The position numbers were made by a program, and so were the translations under genes. Shown in pieces: positions 13,134-20,804 of a stretch of DNA of 36,055 nucleotides. How positions within the stretch are numbered: the first letter of the stretch is position 1; each line of letters begins with the position of its first letter. The DNA is from JBJMHZ01 sp045807125. Lineage in GTDB: Bacteria > Actinomycetota > Actinomycetes > JAWWOL01. Location of the stretch: NCBI GenBank assembly GCA_045807125.1, contig JBJMHZ010000022.1, positions 1 through 36,055 on the forward strand, given 5' to 3'. Below the pieces are notes generated by a model. The model saw only the letters and a program-made list of their open reading frames with translations, did no database searches and was not told the origin of the DNA.

Positions 13134-14416
13134 GCGAGCTTGCCGTCGAGCACCGTGGGGCGCCCGCGCAGGAACGTCGCGACCACCCGCGCCGGCAGCG
13201 TGCGACCGGCGAAGGGCGTGTTGCGGCTGCGGCTGGCCAGCTCGGCCGGGTCGACGGTCCAGCTGGCCGCCGGGTCGACGAGCGCGATGTTGGCCGGCGC
13301 GTCGATCTCCAGCGCGCGGCCGTGCCCGGCCAGCCGGCCGATGCGGGCCGGGCGGTGCGACATCCGGTCGGCGACGCCGGCCCAGTCCAGCCGGCCGGTC
13401 TCGACCATCGCGGCGACGACCACGGAGAGCGCGGTCTCGAGGCCGAGCATCCCGAACGCGGCGACCGCCCACTCGGTCTCCTTGTCCTCGAGGGCGTGCG
13501 GCGCGTGGTCGGTCGCGACCGCGTCGATCGTGCCGTCGGCCAGGCCGGCGCGCAGCGCCTCGACGTCCTCGGTGGTCCGCAGCGGCGGGTTGACCTTGTA
13601 GAGCGGGTCGTAGGTCGCGGCCAGCTCGTCGGTGAGGAGCAGGTGGTGCGGCGCGACCTCCGCGGTCACCTGCCAGCCCTTGGCCTTGGCCCAGCGGATG
13701 ATCTCGACCGAGCCGGCCGTCGACACGTGGCAGACGTGCAGGCGCGAGCCGACATGGGCGGCGAGCAGCACGTCGCGGGCGACGATCGCCTCCTCCGCCA
13801 CCGCCGGCCAGCCGGCGAGGCCGAGCACGCTGGACCGCTCGCCCTCGTTCATCTGGGCGCCCTCGGTGAGCCGCGGCTCCTGCGCGTGCTGCGCGATCAC
13901 GCCATCGAAGGCCTTGACGTACTCCAGCGCGCGGCGCATCAGCACCGCGTCGGACACGCAGTGCCCGTCGTCGGAGAAGACCCGCACCCCGGCGGCCGAG
14001 TCGGCCATCGCGCCGAGCTCGGCCAGCTGCGCGCCGGCGAGGCCGACGGTCACCGCGCCGACCGGCTGCACGTCGCAGTGCCCGGCCTCCCTGCCGAGCC
14101 GCCAGACCTGCTCGACGACGCCGGCCGTGTCGGCCACCGGGTCGGTGTTGGCCATCGCGTGCACCGCGGTGAAGCCGCCGATCGCGGCGGCGCGGGTGCC
14201 GGTGGCGACCGTCTCGGCGTCCTCGCGGCCGGGCTCGCGCAGGTGCGCGTGCAGGTCGACGAGGCCGGGCAGCGCGATCAGCCCGCCGGCGTCGACGACC
14301 CGCGCGCCGGCCGCGGCCAGCCGCGGGCCGACCTCGGCGATCTGCTCGCCCTCGATCCTGATGTCGGCGGGCGCGCCCCCGAGGATCCGGGCGCCCCGTA
14401 CCAGCCAGCCGCTCAC
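13130..14416 (-). CDS. pyrC: Dihydroorotase
   Basis: 428 residues; cyclises carbamoyl aspartate to dihydroorotate. It is a metal-dependent amidohydrolase. Metal-ligand motifs seen: DLHAHLREPG (His56, His58), VFSDDGH, AQHAQEP, HVCHVSTAGS and the catalytic Asp in VATDHAPH. Length and motifs fit a long, class I dihydroorotase. The GTG start overlaps pyrB as GTGA and has GAGGAGG upstream. It lies between pyrB and carA in the pyr operon. Confidence 0.97.
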   Translation of the reverse strand: MSGWLVRGARILGGAPADIRIEGEQIAEVGPRLAAAGARVVDAGGLIALPGLVDLHAHLREPGREDAETVATGTRAAAIGGFTAVHAMANTDPVADTAGVVEQVWRLGREAGHCDVQPVGAVTVGLAGAQLAELGAMADSAAGVRVFSDDGHCVSDAVLMRRALEYVKAFDGVIAQHAQEPRLTEGAQMNEGERSSVLGLAGWPAVAEEAIVARDVLLAAHVGSRLHVCHVSTAGSVEIIRWAKAKGWQVTAEVAPHHLLLTDELAATYDPLYKVNPPLRTTEDVEALRAGLADGTIDAVATDHAPHALEDKETEWAVAAFGMLGLETALSVVVAAMVETGRLDWAGVADRMSHRPARIGRLAGHGRALEIDAPANIALVDPAASWTVDPAELASRSRNTPFAGRTLPARVVATFLRGRPTVLDGKLA

Positions 14417-15354
14417 GCCGCCTCCTCGCTGCCGATCGCCGGCTCGGCACCGCCGAGCAGCAGGTAGAGCACGGCCATCCGGACGCTGACGCCGTTGGCG
14501 ACCTGCTCGACGATGGTCGAGCGCACCGAGTCGGCGACCTCGGCCGCGATCTCCATGCCGCGGTTCATGGGGCCCGGGTGCATGACGATGGCGTCGTCGG
14601 GCAGCGTCGCCATCCGGTCGGCGTCGAGCCCGTAGCGCCGGCTGTACTCGCGGGCGCTGGGGAAGTACGCGGCGCCCATCCGCTCCCGCTGGACCCGCAG
14701 CATCATCACGACGTCGCACTTCGGCAGCACGGCGTCGAGGTCGTACGAGTGAGCGCACGGCCAGGCGTCGACCGCCACCGGCAGCAGCGTCGGCGGCGCC
14801 ACCAGCGTCACCTCGGCCCCCAGCGCGCCGAGCAGCAGGACGTTGGAGCGCGCGACCCGGCTGTGCAGGACGTCGCCGACGATGCCGACCCGCAGGCCCT
14901 CGAGGCGCCCCATCCGGCGGCGGATCGTGAACGCGTCGAGCAGCGCCTGCGTCGGGTGCTCGTGGGTGCCGTCGCCCGCGTTGACGACGCTGCCCCTGAT
15001 CCACTCGGCGAGCCGGTGCGGCGCGCCGCTCGCGCCGTGGCGGACGACGACCGCGTCGGCGCCCATCGCCTCCAGGGTGAGCGCGGTGTCCTTCAGGCTC
15101 TCTCCCTTGGAGACGCTGGAGCCCTTCGCCGAGAAGTTGATGACGTCGGCCGACAGCCGCTTCGCGGCCACCTCGAACGACGTCCTGGTGCGGGTGGAGT
15201 CCTCGAAGAACAGGTTGACCACCGTGCGGCCGCGCAGGGTCGGCAGCTTCTTGATCGGCCGGTCCGCGACCTCGGCGAGCTGCTCGGCGGTGTCGAGCAC
15301 CAGCAGGGCGTCCTCGCGGGTGAGGTCGGCGGCGGAGAGCAGGTGTCGCTTCAC
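14413..15354 (-). CDS. pyrB: Aspartate carbamoyltransferase catalytic subunit
   Basis: 313 residues; joins carbamoyl phosphate and aspartate, the committed pyrimidine step. Seen: carbamoyl-phosphate loop STRTRTSFE (53-61), KGSSVSKGESLKDT, HPTQALLDAF and HPGPMNRG. No pyrI regulatory gene is nearby, as expected where PyrR controls the operon. The GTG start overlaps the pyrR stop (ATGTGA context), so it is translationally coupled to pyrR. Confidence 0.98.
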   Translation of the reverse strand: MKRHLLSAADLTREDALLVLDTAEQLAEVADRPIKKLPTLRGRTVVNLFFEDSTRTRTSFEVAAKRLSADVINFSAKGSSVSKGESLKDTALTLEAMGADAVVVRHGASGAPHRLAEWIRGSVVNAGDGTHEHPTQALLDAFTIRRRMGRLEGLRVGIVGDVLHSRVARSNVLLLGALGAEVTLVAPPTLLPVAVDAWPCAHSYDLDAVLPKCDVVMMLRVQRERMGAAYFPSAREYSRRYGLDADRMATLPDDAIVMHPGPMNRGMEIAAEVADSVRSTIVEQVANGVSVRMAVLYLLLGGAEPAIGSEEAA

Positions 15355-16031
15355 ATCGCACCGTCCTTCGGCTCGTCGGTCGTGTCGTCGGGGGCGGGCG
15401 CGATCAGCACGCCGTCCTGGCCGTCGAGCTCCTCGACCAGCACGTGCACGGTCTCGCGCAGCGAGGTCGGCAGGTTCTTGCCGACGTGGTCGGCCCTGAT
15501 CGGCAGCTCGCGGTGGCCGCGGTCGACGAGGACCGCCAGCCGGACCGCCCGCGGCCGCCCGAGGTCGGACAGCGCGTCGAGGGCGGCCCGCACCGTGCGG
15601 CCGGAGAACAGCACGTCGTCGACCAGCACGACGACCCGGTCGTCGATGCCGGACGGCGGTACCTCGGTGCGGCTGAGCGCCCTCGGCCGGCGCAGCCGCA
15701 GGTCGTCGCGGTGCATGGTGATGTCGAGCGAGCCGACGGGCACCTCGCGGCCCTCGACGCCCGCCATCCGGGCGGCGAGGCGCCGGGCGAGGGGCACGCC
15801 ACGGGTCGGGATGCCGAGCAGGACCAGCCCCTCCCCGCCCCGGTTGCGCTCGAGGATCTCGTGCGCGATGCGGGTGAGGGCGCGGCCCAGATCGGGCCCG
15901 TCGAGGACGGTGTGGCCGGGCTGGGGAGGGTGGCCGGGCTGGGGAGGGTGGCCGGGCTGGCCGGGCGAAGCGGCCTTGGGCTCGCGGGGCTGCACCGCTC
16001 TCGCGGCCGCCCGGGCAGGGGTAGTCGTCAC
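15351..16031 (-). CDS. pyrR: PyrR, pyrimidine operon RNA-binding regulator / uracil phosphoribosyltransferase
   Basis: 226 residues; binds pyr mRNA in response to UMP/UTP and shuts down its own operon, and may also have uracil phosphoribosyltransferase activity. The PRPP-binding motif is VVVLVDDVLFSGRT (134-147), with the dimer/RNA-binding core around it (GIPTRGVPLARRL, GSLDITMHRDDL). The first 45 or so residues are extra compared with the usual 180-190-residue family. They are Ala/Pro-rich with PGHPPQ repeats at about 26-40. I chose the GTG at 16031 because AAGGAGGT lies seven bases upstream. First gene of the pyr operon, divergent from bldD. Confidence 0.95.
   Translation of the reverse strand: MTTTPARAAARAVQPREPKAASPGQPGHPPQPGHPPQPGHTVLDGPDLGRALTRIAHEILERNRGGEGLVLLGIPTRGVPLARRLAARMAGVEGREVPVGSLDITMHRDDLRLRRPRALSRTEVPPSGIDDRVVVLVDDVLFSGRTVRAALDALSDLGRPRAVRLAVLVDRGHRELPIRADHVGKNLPTSLRETVHVLVEELDGQDGVLIAPAPDDTTDEPKDGAM
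15913..15960 (-). repeat. 18-bp tandem repeat in pyrR
   Basis: Two complete identical 18-bp units (15913-15930, 15931-15948) and a 12-bp third copy. They encode the PGHPPQ hexapeptide repeats in the N-terminal extension of PyrR. The frame is kept, so copy number could vary without destroying the gene. Confidence 0.9.
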
Positions 16032-16038
16032 CCCGGGG

Positions 16039-16065
16039 ACCTCCTTCCCCGCCTCGCAGGACGGG
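16039..16065 (-). promoter_or_regulatory. PyrR-binding hairpin overlapping the pyr leader ribosome site
   Basis: On the mRNA-sense strand, CCCG-UCCUGCGAGG-CGGG is followed after two bases by the pyrR Shine-Dalgarno AAGGAGGU (16046-16039). The loop matches the core RUCCNGNGAGGY of the known PyrR-binding consensus in all 12 positions. It is held by a CCCG/CGGG stem. Placement next to the ribosome site fits translational repression, as described for mycobacterial pyr operons, and not attenuation; I see no separate terminator/antiterminator pair. Confidence 0.8.
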
Positions 16066-16092
16066 TCGTTAAAGGACGTCTGGTCGCGGGCG

Positions 16093-16098
16093 ACGCTA
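16093..16098 (-). promoter_or_regulatory. Candidate -10 box of the pyr operon promoter
   Basis: TAGCGT on the minus strand fits TANNNT and would give a leader of about 55-60 nt ending in the PyrR-binding hairpin. The -35 position is weak (CCGCTT or similar). The call rests mainly on position and on the -10 match. Confidence 0.4.
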
Positions 16099-16210
16099 GC
16101 AGACCGCCCCCGGGAAAGCGGCATCGACGGCGCGCTCCGGCGTCCCGCGTGTCGGCGCGTGCACCGCCGCCCGTCCGTATGACCGGTTTCGCGGCATTGA
16201 TGCGGAGATC

Positions 16211-16235
16211 GTCACGGACCGTCGTGGTCGGTGAC
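16211..16235. promoter_or_regulatory. 25-bp inverted repeat over the bldD -35 region
   Basis: GTCACGGACC and GGTCGGTGAC form 10-bp arms (9 of 10 pair) around a 5-bp centre. Its right end overlaps the proposed bldD -35 box. It looks like a dimeric-regulator operator. It lies in the 416-bp pyrR-bldD gap (16032-16447), which also holds both divergent promoters, the PyrR hairpin and further GTNAC half-sites. No gene is seen in that gap. Confidence 0.5.
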
Positions 16236-16260
16236 GCAACGAAAGCATCGGCAGTAGCTT
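16231..16260 (+). promoter_or_regulatory. Candidate bldD promoter
   Basis: -35 GTGACG (16231-16236; four of six to TTGACA), an 18-nt spacer and -10 TAGCTT (16255-16260). It would give a leader of about 180 nt ahead of bldD. Confidence 0.45.
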
Positions 16261-16286
16261 GACCAGGCAACCAACGGCCCGTACCG

Positions 16287-16299
16287 TCACTTTCTGTTA
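16287..16299. promoter_or_regulatory. BldD-like operator (TNAC-N5-GTNA)
   Basis: TCAC-TTTCT-GTTA keeps the half-sites and spacing of the BldD box (TNACNC(A/T)GNGTNA) but deviates at two central positions. It lies about 20 bp after the predicted bldD start point, a fitting place for autoregulation, which is known for BldD in Streptomyces. Confidence 0.5.
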
Positions 16300-16334
16300 C
16301 CACCGTGGCGAGGCTGTGACGCTGGGGAGGGGCC

Positions 16335-16408
16335 GCGGTCACCGCACCCACCGCAAGGGGGTGCCTTCCCAGTCGAGCCAGAGGTGAGACCGGCGCCCCG
16401 GTGACCGG
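16335..16408. repeat. Pair of 11-bp palindromes 63 bp apart in the bldD leader
   Basis: GCGGTCACCGC (16335-16345) and CCGGTGACCGG (16398-16408) are each odd palindromes. They are also complementary to each other over nine bases. Their centres lie 63 bp apart, close to six helical turns. They could be operators for one regulator, or the two sides of an RNA stem in the long bldD leader. Confidence 0.45.
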
Positions 16409-16447
16409 AGCCCGGCTCGTGCGCCGGCCGGCCCACGGGAGTTGAAG

Positions 16448-16951
16448 ATGACCGACGGCGGCAAGAGCGATTACGCGAAGTCCCTGGGCGGGCGGCTGCG
16501 CGCCATCCGCACGCAGCAGGGGCTGTCCCTGCACGGCGTCGAGGAGAAGTCCCGCGGCCGCTGGAAGGCGGTCGTGGTCGGCTCGTACGAGCGTGGTGAC
16601 CGCGCGGTCACCGTGCAGAAGCTCGCCGAGCTGGCCGAGTTCTACGGGGTGCCGGTGTCCGAGCTGCTGCCGGAGGGGTCGCCGAGCGCGGCCTCCGAGC
16701 TCGGTCCCCGCCTGGTGATCGACCTGGAGAAGCTGCAGTCGGTGCCGGCCGAGGCGGCCGCGCCGCTGGCCCGCTACGCGCGGACGATCCAGAGCCAGCG
16801 CGGCGACTACAACGGCCGGGTGCTGTCCATCCGCCAGGAGGACCTGCGCTCCCTCGCCGTCATCTACGACCAGTCGCCGAGCCAGCTCACCGAGCAGCTC
16901 ATCGCCTGGGGCGTGCTCGACGCCGAGGCCCGCCGGCACATCGACGCCTGA
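16448..16951 (+). CDS. bldD: BldD, c-di-GMP-responsive developmental regulator
   Basis: 167 residues. An N-terminal Cro/CI-type helix-turn-helix (about 10-75; LRAIRTQQGLSLHGVEEKSRGRWKAVVVGSYERGDRAVTVQ) is nearly identical to that of Streptomyces BldD, the repressor that holds back development. The C-terminal c-di-GMP-binding signature RxD-x8-RxxD is intact: Arg118-Gly-Asp120, eight residues, Arg129-Gln-Glu-Asp132. It is therefore expected to dimerise on c-di-GMP and bind TNAC...GTNA operators. I chose the ATG at 16448, with GGGAG six bases upstream, over an in-frame TTG two codons earlier. It is divergent from pyrR and ends in a strong shared terminator. Confidence 0.97.
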   Translation: MTDGGKSDYAKSLGGRLRAIRTQQGLSLHGVEEKSRGRWKAVVVGSYERGDRAVTVQKLAELAEFYGVPVSELLPEGSPSAASELGPRLVIDLEKLQSVPAEAAAPLARYARTIQSQRGDYNGRVLSIRQEDLRSLAVIYDQSPSQLTEQLIAWGVLDAEARRHIDA

Positions 16952-16952
16952 C

Positions 16953-16983
16953 GCGCCGCGCCGCCGCCGCGGCGGCGCGGCGC
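16953..16983. terminator. Bidirectional hairpin between bldD and the FAD oxidoreductase
   Basis: A perfect 14-bp all-GC stem with a 3-nt loop starts one base after the bldD stop. It lies between two convergent genes (the other ends at 17002). No U-run, as is common in actinobacteria. Confidence 0.75.
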
Positions 16984-17001
16984 CGCCCGGCCGGGGCGCG
17001 C

Positions 17002-18381
17002 TTAGACGCCCTTGCCGGGGTTGAGCACGCCGAGCGGGTCGAGCGCGGCCTTGATGGCCCGGTGGACGCCGAGGGTGGTCTCCCCCAGCTCGCTCGCGAG
17101 CCACGGCAGCTTCAGCGCGCCGACGCCGTGCTCGCCGGTGATCGTCCCGCCGAGCGCGAGGGCGGCGCGGAACACCTCGTCGGCGGCCGCCCAGACCTCG
17201 GCGGGCACCTCGACCCCGCGCGGCCCGGGCATCACGAAGACCGGGTGCAGGTTGCCGTCGCCGGCGTGCCCCACGGTCGCGATCATGACGCCGCGCTCGG
17301 CGGCGATCCGCTCGATGGCGCCGATCATCTCCGGCAGCCGGCTGCGCGGCACGCCGACGTCCTCGACGAGCGCGGTCCCGAGCCGCTCGATCGCCGGGTA
17401 GGCCAGCCGGCGGACGGCGAGCAGCGCCTCCGCCTCGCCCGGATCGCCGGAGACGACGGCGAGCCCGGCCCCCGCCTCCTCGAGCACCAGCCGGACCGCC
17501 TCGCCAGCGGCCTCCGGCGCGCCGTGGCCGGAGGAGCCGTCGGTCTGCGCGATGAGCATCGCGGCGGCGTCGCGGTCGAGGCCCATCCGCTTCCAGTCGT
17601 CGATGGCCCGCAGCGTCGTCCGGTCGAGCAGCTCGAGCAGGCTCGGCGCGAGCCCGGAGCGCACGACGGCGGCCACCGCGTCGCCGGCCGCGCGCAGGGT
17701 CGGGAAGGTCGCCACGACGGTGGCGGGCGGCACCGGCGGGCGCGGGCGCAGCCGCAGGGTCGCCTCGGTGATGACGGCCAGGGTGCCCTCGCTCCCGACG
17801 AGGAGCCCGGTCAGGTCGTAGCCGGCGACGTGCTTCACCGTGCGGCCGCCGGTGCGGATCGTCCGGCCGTCGGCGAGCACCGCCTCGAGCCCGAGCACCG
17901 AGTCGCGGGTCACGCCGTGCTTCAGGCAGCGCAGCCCGCCGGCGTTGGTCGCGAGGTTGCCACCGATGGTGGAGATCTCGTGGCTCGACGGGTCGGGCGC
18001 GTACATCAGGCCGTGCGACGCCGCCGCCCTGTCGACGTCGGCGGTGATGACCCCCGGCTCCACCACGATCAGCTCGTCGTCCGGCGCGACCTCGCGGATC
18101 GCGATCATCCGGGCGAGCGAGAGGACGACGCAGCCGTCGACGGCGCTGGCCCCGCCGGACAGGCCGGTGCCGGCCCCGCGAGGGACGACCGGCACCCGGT
18201 GCGCGCTGGCCCACCGCATCGTGGCGGCGACGTCGGCGGTGTCGCGGGCCAGGACGACGGCGAGCGGACGGCCAGGGGCGACGAGGTGGGCCTCGTCACG
18301 CCGGTAGCCGGCGACCACATCGGGGTCGGTGACGACCCGGCCGGCCGGCAGCGACCCGGCGAGCGCGTCGGCGGTGGCCAC
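17002..18381 (-). CDS. FAD-linked oxidoreductase of the glycolate oxidase / D-lactate dehydrogenase (GlcD) family
   Basis: 459 residues, typical for GlcD-type 2-hydroxyacid dehydrogenases. The FAD-binding PCMH domain occupies about 1-220 (PVVPRGAGTGLSGGA, PDPSSHEISTIGGNLATNAGGLRCLKHG, VGSEGTLAVITE). The C-terminal FAD-oxidase cap follows (GHAGDGNLHPV, GGTITGEHGVG, LDPLGVLNPGKG). Likely substrates are glycolate or D-lactate; the sequence does not decide. No partner glcE or glcF is beside it. The GTG start has no ribosome site; the promoter places transcription exactly at this codon, so the mRNA is probably leaderless. It lies 30 bp past nusB. Confidence 0.9.
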   Translation of the reverse strand: MATADALAGSLPAGRVVTDPDVVAGYRRDEAHLVAPGRPLAVVLARDTADVAATMRWASAHRVPVVPRGAGTGLSGGASAVDGCVVLSLARMIAIREVAPDDELIVVEPGVITADVDRAAASHGLMYAPDPSSHEISTIGGNLATNAGGLRCLKHGVTRDSVLGLEAVLADGRTIRTGGRTVKHVAGYDLTGLLVGSEGTLAVITEATLRLRPRPPVPPATVVATFPTLRAAGDAVAAVVRSGLAPSLLELLDRTTLRAIDDWKRMGLDRDAAAMLIAQTDGSSGHGAPEAAGEAVRLVLEEAGAGLAVVSGDPGEAEALLAVRRLAYPAIERLGTALVEDVGVPRSRLPEMIGAIERIAAERGVMIATVGHAGDGNLHPVFVMPGPRGVEVPAEVWAAADEVFRAALALGGTITGEHGVGALKLPWLASELGETTLGVHRAIKAALDPLGVLNPGKGV

Positions 18382-18387
18382 GAGGCG

Positions 18388-18415
18388 ACGGTACGCGGGA
18401 CCGGCCGCCCGTCAG
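18388..18415 (-). promoter_or_regulatory. Promoter for a leaderless mRNA
   Basis: -35 CTGACG (18415-18410), a 16-nt spacer and -10 TACCGT (18393-18388) on the minus strand. The expected start point, seven bases past the -10, is the G of the GTG at 18381. The -35 overlaps the nusB stop codon. Confidence 0.5.
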
Positions 18416-18822
18416 CGGCTGAGGGTCGGCTTGAGCCGGGCGAGCCGCGCGAGGACGCCGTTGACGAAGCGGGAGGACTCGTCGGTCGACAGCGAGTCGG
18501 CGAGCCCGACCGCCTCGGAGATCGCCACGCCGTCCGGCACGTCGTCGCGCCAGATCAGCTCGTAGACGCCGAGGCGCAGCACCGCCCGGTCGACCGGCGG
18601 CATCCGCTCGAGGGTCCAGCCGACCGCGTACGTGGAGATCAGCTCGTCGATGCGGGCGCGGTTGGCGGCGACGCCCTCGACCAGGTCGACCGCGTGCTCC
18701 GGCACCGGCGGGTCGCCCTGCGCCAGCCGCTCGGCGAGGGTCGCGACGGGGTCGGCGCCCCGCTGGTCGGCCTCGAAGAGGACGTCGACGGCGCGCTTGC
18801 GAGCCCTTGACCTGGCAGGCAC
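18412..18822 (-). CDS. nusB: Transcription antitermination factor NusB
   Basis: 136 residues, all-helical RNA-binding protein that joins NusE (S10) on boxA RNA, mainly for rRNA transcription. Seen: the N-terminal RKRAVDVLFEADQRG and the C-terminal ERMPPVDRAVLRLGVYEL, ISEAVGLADSLSTDESSRFVNGVLARL. The GTG start lies 12 bp past the efp stop, so both are probably on one transcript. The efp-nusB order is standard in actinobacteria. Confidence 0.96.
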   Translation of the reverse strand: MPARSRARKRAVDVLFEADQRGADPVATLAERLAQGDPPVPEHAVDLVEGVAANRARIDELISTYAVGWTLERMPPVDRAVLRLGVYELIWRDDVPDGVAISEAVGLADSLSTDESSRFVNGVLARLARLKPTLSR

Positions 18823-18834
18823 GGCGGCGGGCGC

Positions 18835-19398
18835 CTAGCCCTTGACCCGGCCGAGGTAGTCGCCGCTTCGGGTGTCGACCTTGACCCGCTCGCCGGTCTC
18901 GATGAACAGCGGCACGGCGACGGTGGCCCCGGTCTCGAGGGTGGCCGGCTTGGTGCCGCCGGTGGAGCGGTCGCCCTGCAGGCCCGGCTCGGTGTAGGAG
19001 ATCACCAGCTCGACCGAGGTCGGCAGGTCGACGTAGAGCGGCGTCTCGCCGTGGGTGGCGACCGTGGCCGTCATGCTCTCCAGCAGGTAGCTGCGGGCGT
19101 CGCCGACCGTGTCGGCCGGCACGTGCACCTGGTCGTAGGTCTGCACGTCCATGAACACGTAGTCGTTGCCGTCCTGGTAGAGGTACTGCATCTCGCGCTT
19201 GTCCACCGTGGCGACGTCGACCTTGACCCCGGCGTTGAAGGTGCGGTCGACCACCTGGCCGGTGCGGACGTTCTTCAGCTTGGTGCGGACGAAGGCGCCG
19301 CCCTTGCCCGGCTTGACGTGCTGGAACTCGACGACGTTCCACAGGACGCCGTCGAGGTCGAGGGTCATGCCGTTCTTCAGGTCGTTCGTCGTGGCCAT
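18835..19398 (-). CDS. efp: Translation elongation factor P
   Basis: 187 residues, three beta-barrel domains, full length. EF-P relieves ribosomes stalled at polyproline; the window's own Pro-rich proteins (PilP-like, PilV-like, PyrR) are potential clients. The functional loop is HVKPGKGGAFVRTK with Lys32 at the tip. No modification enzyme gene is seen nearby. The C-terminal signature is VDTRSGDYLGRVKG. The ATG start follows AAGGAAG. A 161-bp gap to the upstream peptidase gene holds no clear promoter. Confidence 0.98.
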   Translation of the reverse strand: MATTNDLKNGMTLDLDGVLWNVVEFQHVKPGKGGAFVRTKLKNVRTGQVVDRTFNAGVKVDVATVDKREMQYLYQDGNDYVFMDVQTYDQVHVPADTVGDARSYLLESMTATVATHGETPLYVDLPTSVELVISYTEPGLQGDRSTGGTKPATLETGATVAVPLFIETGERVKVDTRSGDYLGRVKG

Positions 19399-19559
19399 CT
19401 GCGCGTCGTCTTCCTTCGGTCGGTCGCTCGCCCGGCACGGGCGGGCCGCGCCGGTCGCGGCCGGCGCCTCGCAGCTCCTGGGTCGCCGTCCAGTGTGGCA
19501 CGCGGACGGCGGCCGGCGGCAACCAACGGGCGTGCGCACGGGCGTGCGGCCGGTGCCCG

Positions 19560-20651
19560 CTACAGGACGAGCAGCTCCCGCGGCGAGCCGGTCAGGATGC
19601 GGGGCGCCGCCCCGTCCCCGCCGCTTTGGCCCACGACGACGATGTCCTCGATCCGTACGCCGCCCCGCCCTGGCAGGTAGACCCCGGGCTCGACGGTGAG
19701 GACCATGCCGTCGCGGAGCGTGTCGTCCGACGACTGCCCGAGCCACGGTCGCTCCTGGACGTCGAGGCCGACCCCGTGCCCGAGGCCGTGCATGAACCGC
19801 TCGCCCTGGCCGGCCCGCTCGATGACCGACCGCGCGGCCCGGTCGACGGCGACCGCCGGCGTGCCGTCGGCGACGGCCTCCCGGCCGGCCCTGGCCGCGG
19901 CGTCGACCAGCGCGTGCAGGTCGCGCTGCCAGTCCGCGACCGGGCCGAGCACGACCGTGCGGGTCATGTCCGAGTGGTAGCCGGCGTGCAGGGCGCCGAA
20001 GTCGAGCTTCAGCAGCTCGCCGGCGCGCAGCTCGCGGTCGCTCGGGTGGTGGTGCGGGACGGCCGAGTTGGGCCCGCTCGCCACGATCGTCTCGAAGCTC
20101 GGCCCGTCGGCGCCGTGCGCCCGCATCCGGCCCTCCAGCTCGGCCGCGACGTCGCGCTCGGTGCGGCCGGGCCGCAGCCCGGCGAGCAGCTCGGCGAGGG
20201 CCCGGTCGGCGATCGCGCACGCCTCGGCGACGAGCGCGATCTCGGCGTCGTCCTTCACCGCTCGCAGCGACTCGACGGCCTGGCCGAGCGAGACCAGCTC
20301 GAGGGCAGGAGCCGCCTCGCCGAGCTCGTGGTGCAGATCGACGGTGACGTCGTGGGTCTCGTACGCGACCCGCGCGAGGCCACGCTCGGCCGCCCTCGCG
20401 GCCAGGGCGTGGGCGACGGCCCGCTCGATGAGGCGCTCGACGTCGGGAGCCTCGGCGGCGGCCTGCTCCTCGTAGCGGCCGTCGGTGGCCAGGACCGCGG
20501 CGCCCGGCGTCAGCAGCAGCGCGCCGTTGGAGCCGGAGAACCCGGTGAGGTAGCGGACGTTGACGAGCCGGGTCACGAGCGCAGCGTCGAAGCCGCCCTC
20601 GGTGATCCGCTCGGCGAGCCGCGCGCGGCGACGGGCGTGCTGCTCCGGCAT
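19560..20651 (-). CDS. M24 metallopeptidase, Xaa-Pro aminopeptidase / dipeptidase type
   Basis: 363 residues. A creatinase-like N-terminal domain (about 1-130; DAALVTRLVNVRYLTGFSGSNGALL) is followed by a pita-bread catalytic domain with all five metal ligands visible: Asp in KLDFGALHAGYHSD, Asp in SDMTRTV, His in HGLGHGVGL, Glu in TVEPGVYLPG and Glu in RIEDIVVV. It should remove residues ahead of proline. The family includes PepQ and PepP, which sequence alone does not separate. The ATG at 20651 has GAGGAGG upstream. It is placed directly before efp, a conserved pairing. Confidence 0.92.
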   Translation of the reverse strand: MPEQHARRRARLAERITEGGFDAALVTRLVNVRYLTGFSGSNGALLLTPGAAVLATDGRYEEQAAAEAPDVERLIERAVAHALAARAAERGLARVAYETHDVTVDLHHELGEAAPALELVSLGQAVESLRAVKDDAEIALVAEACAIADRALAELLAGLRPGRTERDVAAELEGRMRAHGADGPSFETIVASGPNSAVPHHHPSDRELRAGELLKLDFGALHAGYHSDMTRTVVLGPVADWQRDLHALVDAAARAGREAVADGTPAVAVDRAARSVIERAGQGERFMHGLGHGVGLDVQERPWLGQSSDDTLRDGMVLTVEPGVYLPGRGGVRIEDIVVVGQSGGDGAAPRILTGSPRELLVL

Positions 20652-20765
20652 CGGGCCCGGCCTCCTCGGCGTGGGGTGCGTGCGTGCCTGCATTCTTGCA
20701 CCGCCGGTCGTTGGGCCGAACGGCGCAATGTCCGCCCGGCCGAGCGGGTCCACGGCCGCCACGGC

Positions 20766-20791
20766 TCAATCAACGGCGGCCGGGTGCCGAT
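20766..20791 (+). promoter_or_regulatory. FliA/WhiG-like promoter of the secreted multidomain protein
   Basis: TCAAT (20766-20770), exactly 16 nt, then CCGAT (20787-20791), inside CTCA-N17-GCCGAT. The same element with the same spacing precedes pilM and the pilin gene. It resembles sigma-28-class promoters. It predicts a leader of about 70 nt. Confidence 0.6.
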
Positions 20792-20804
20792 GTGCTGCAA
20801 GCCA

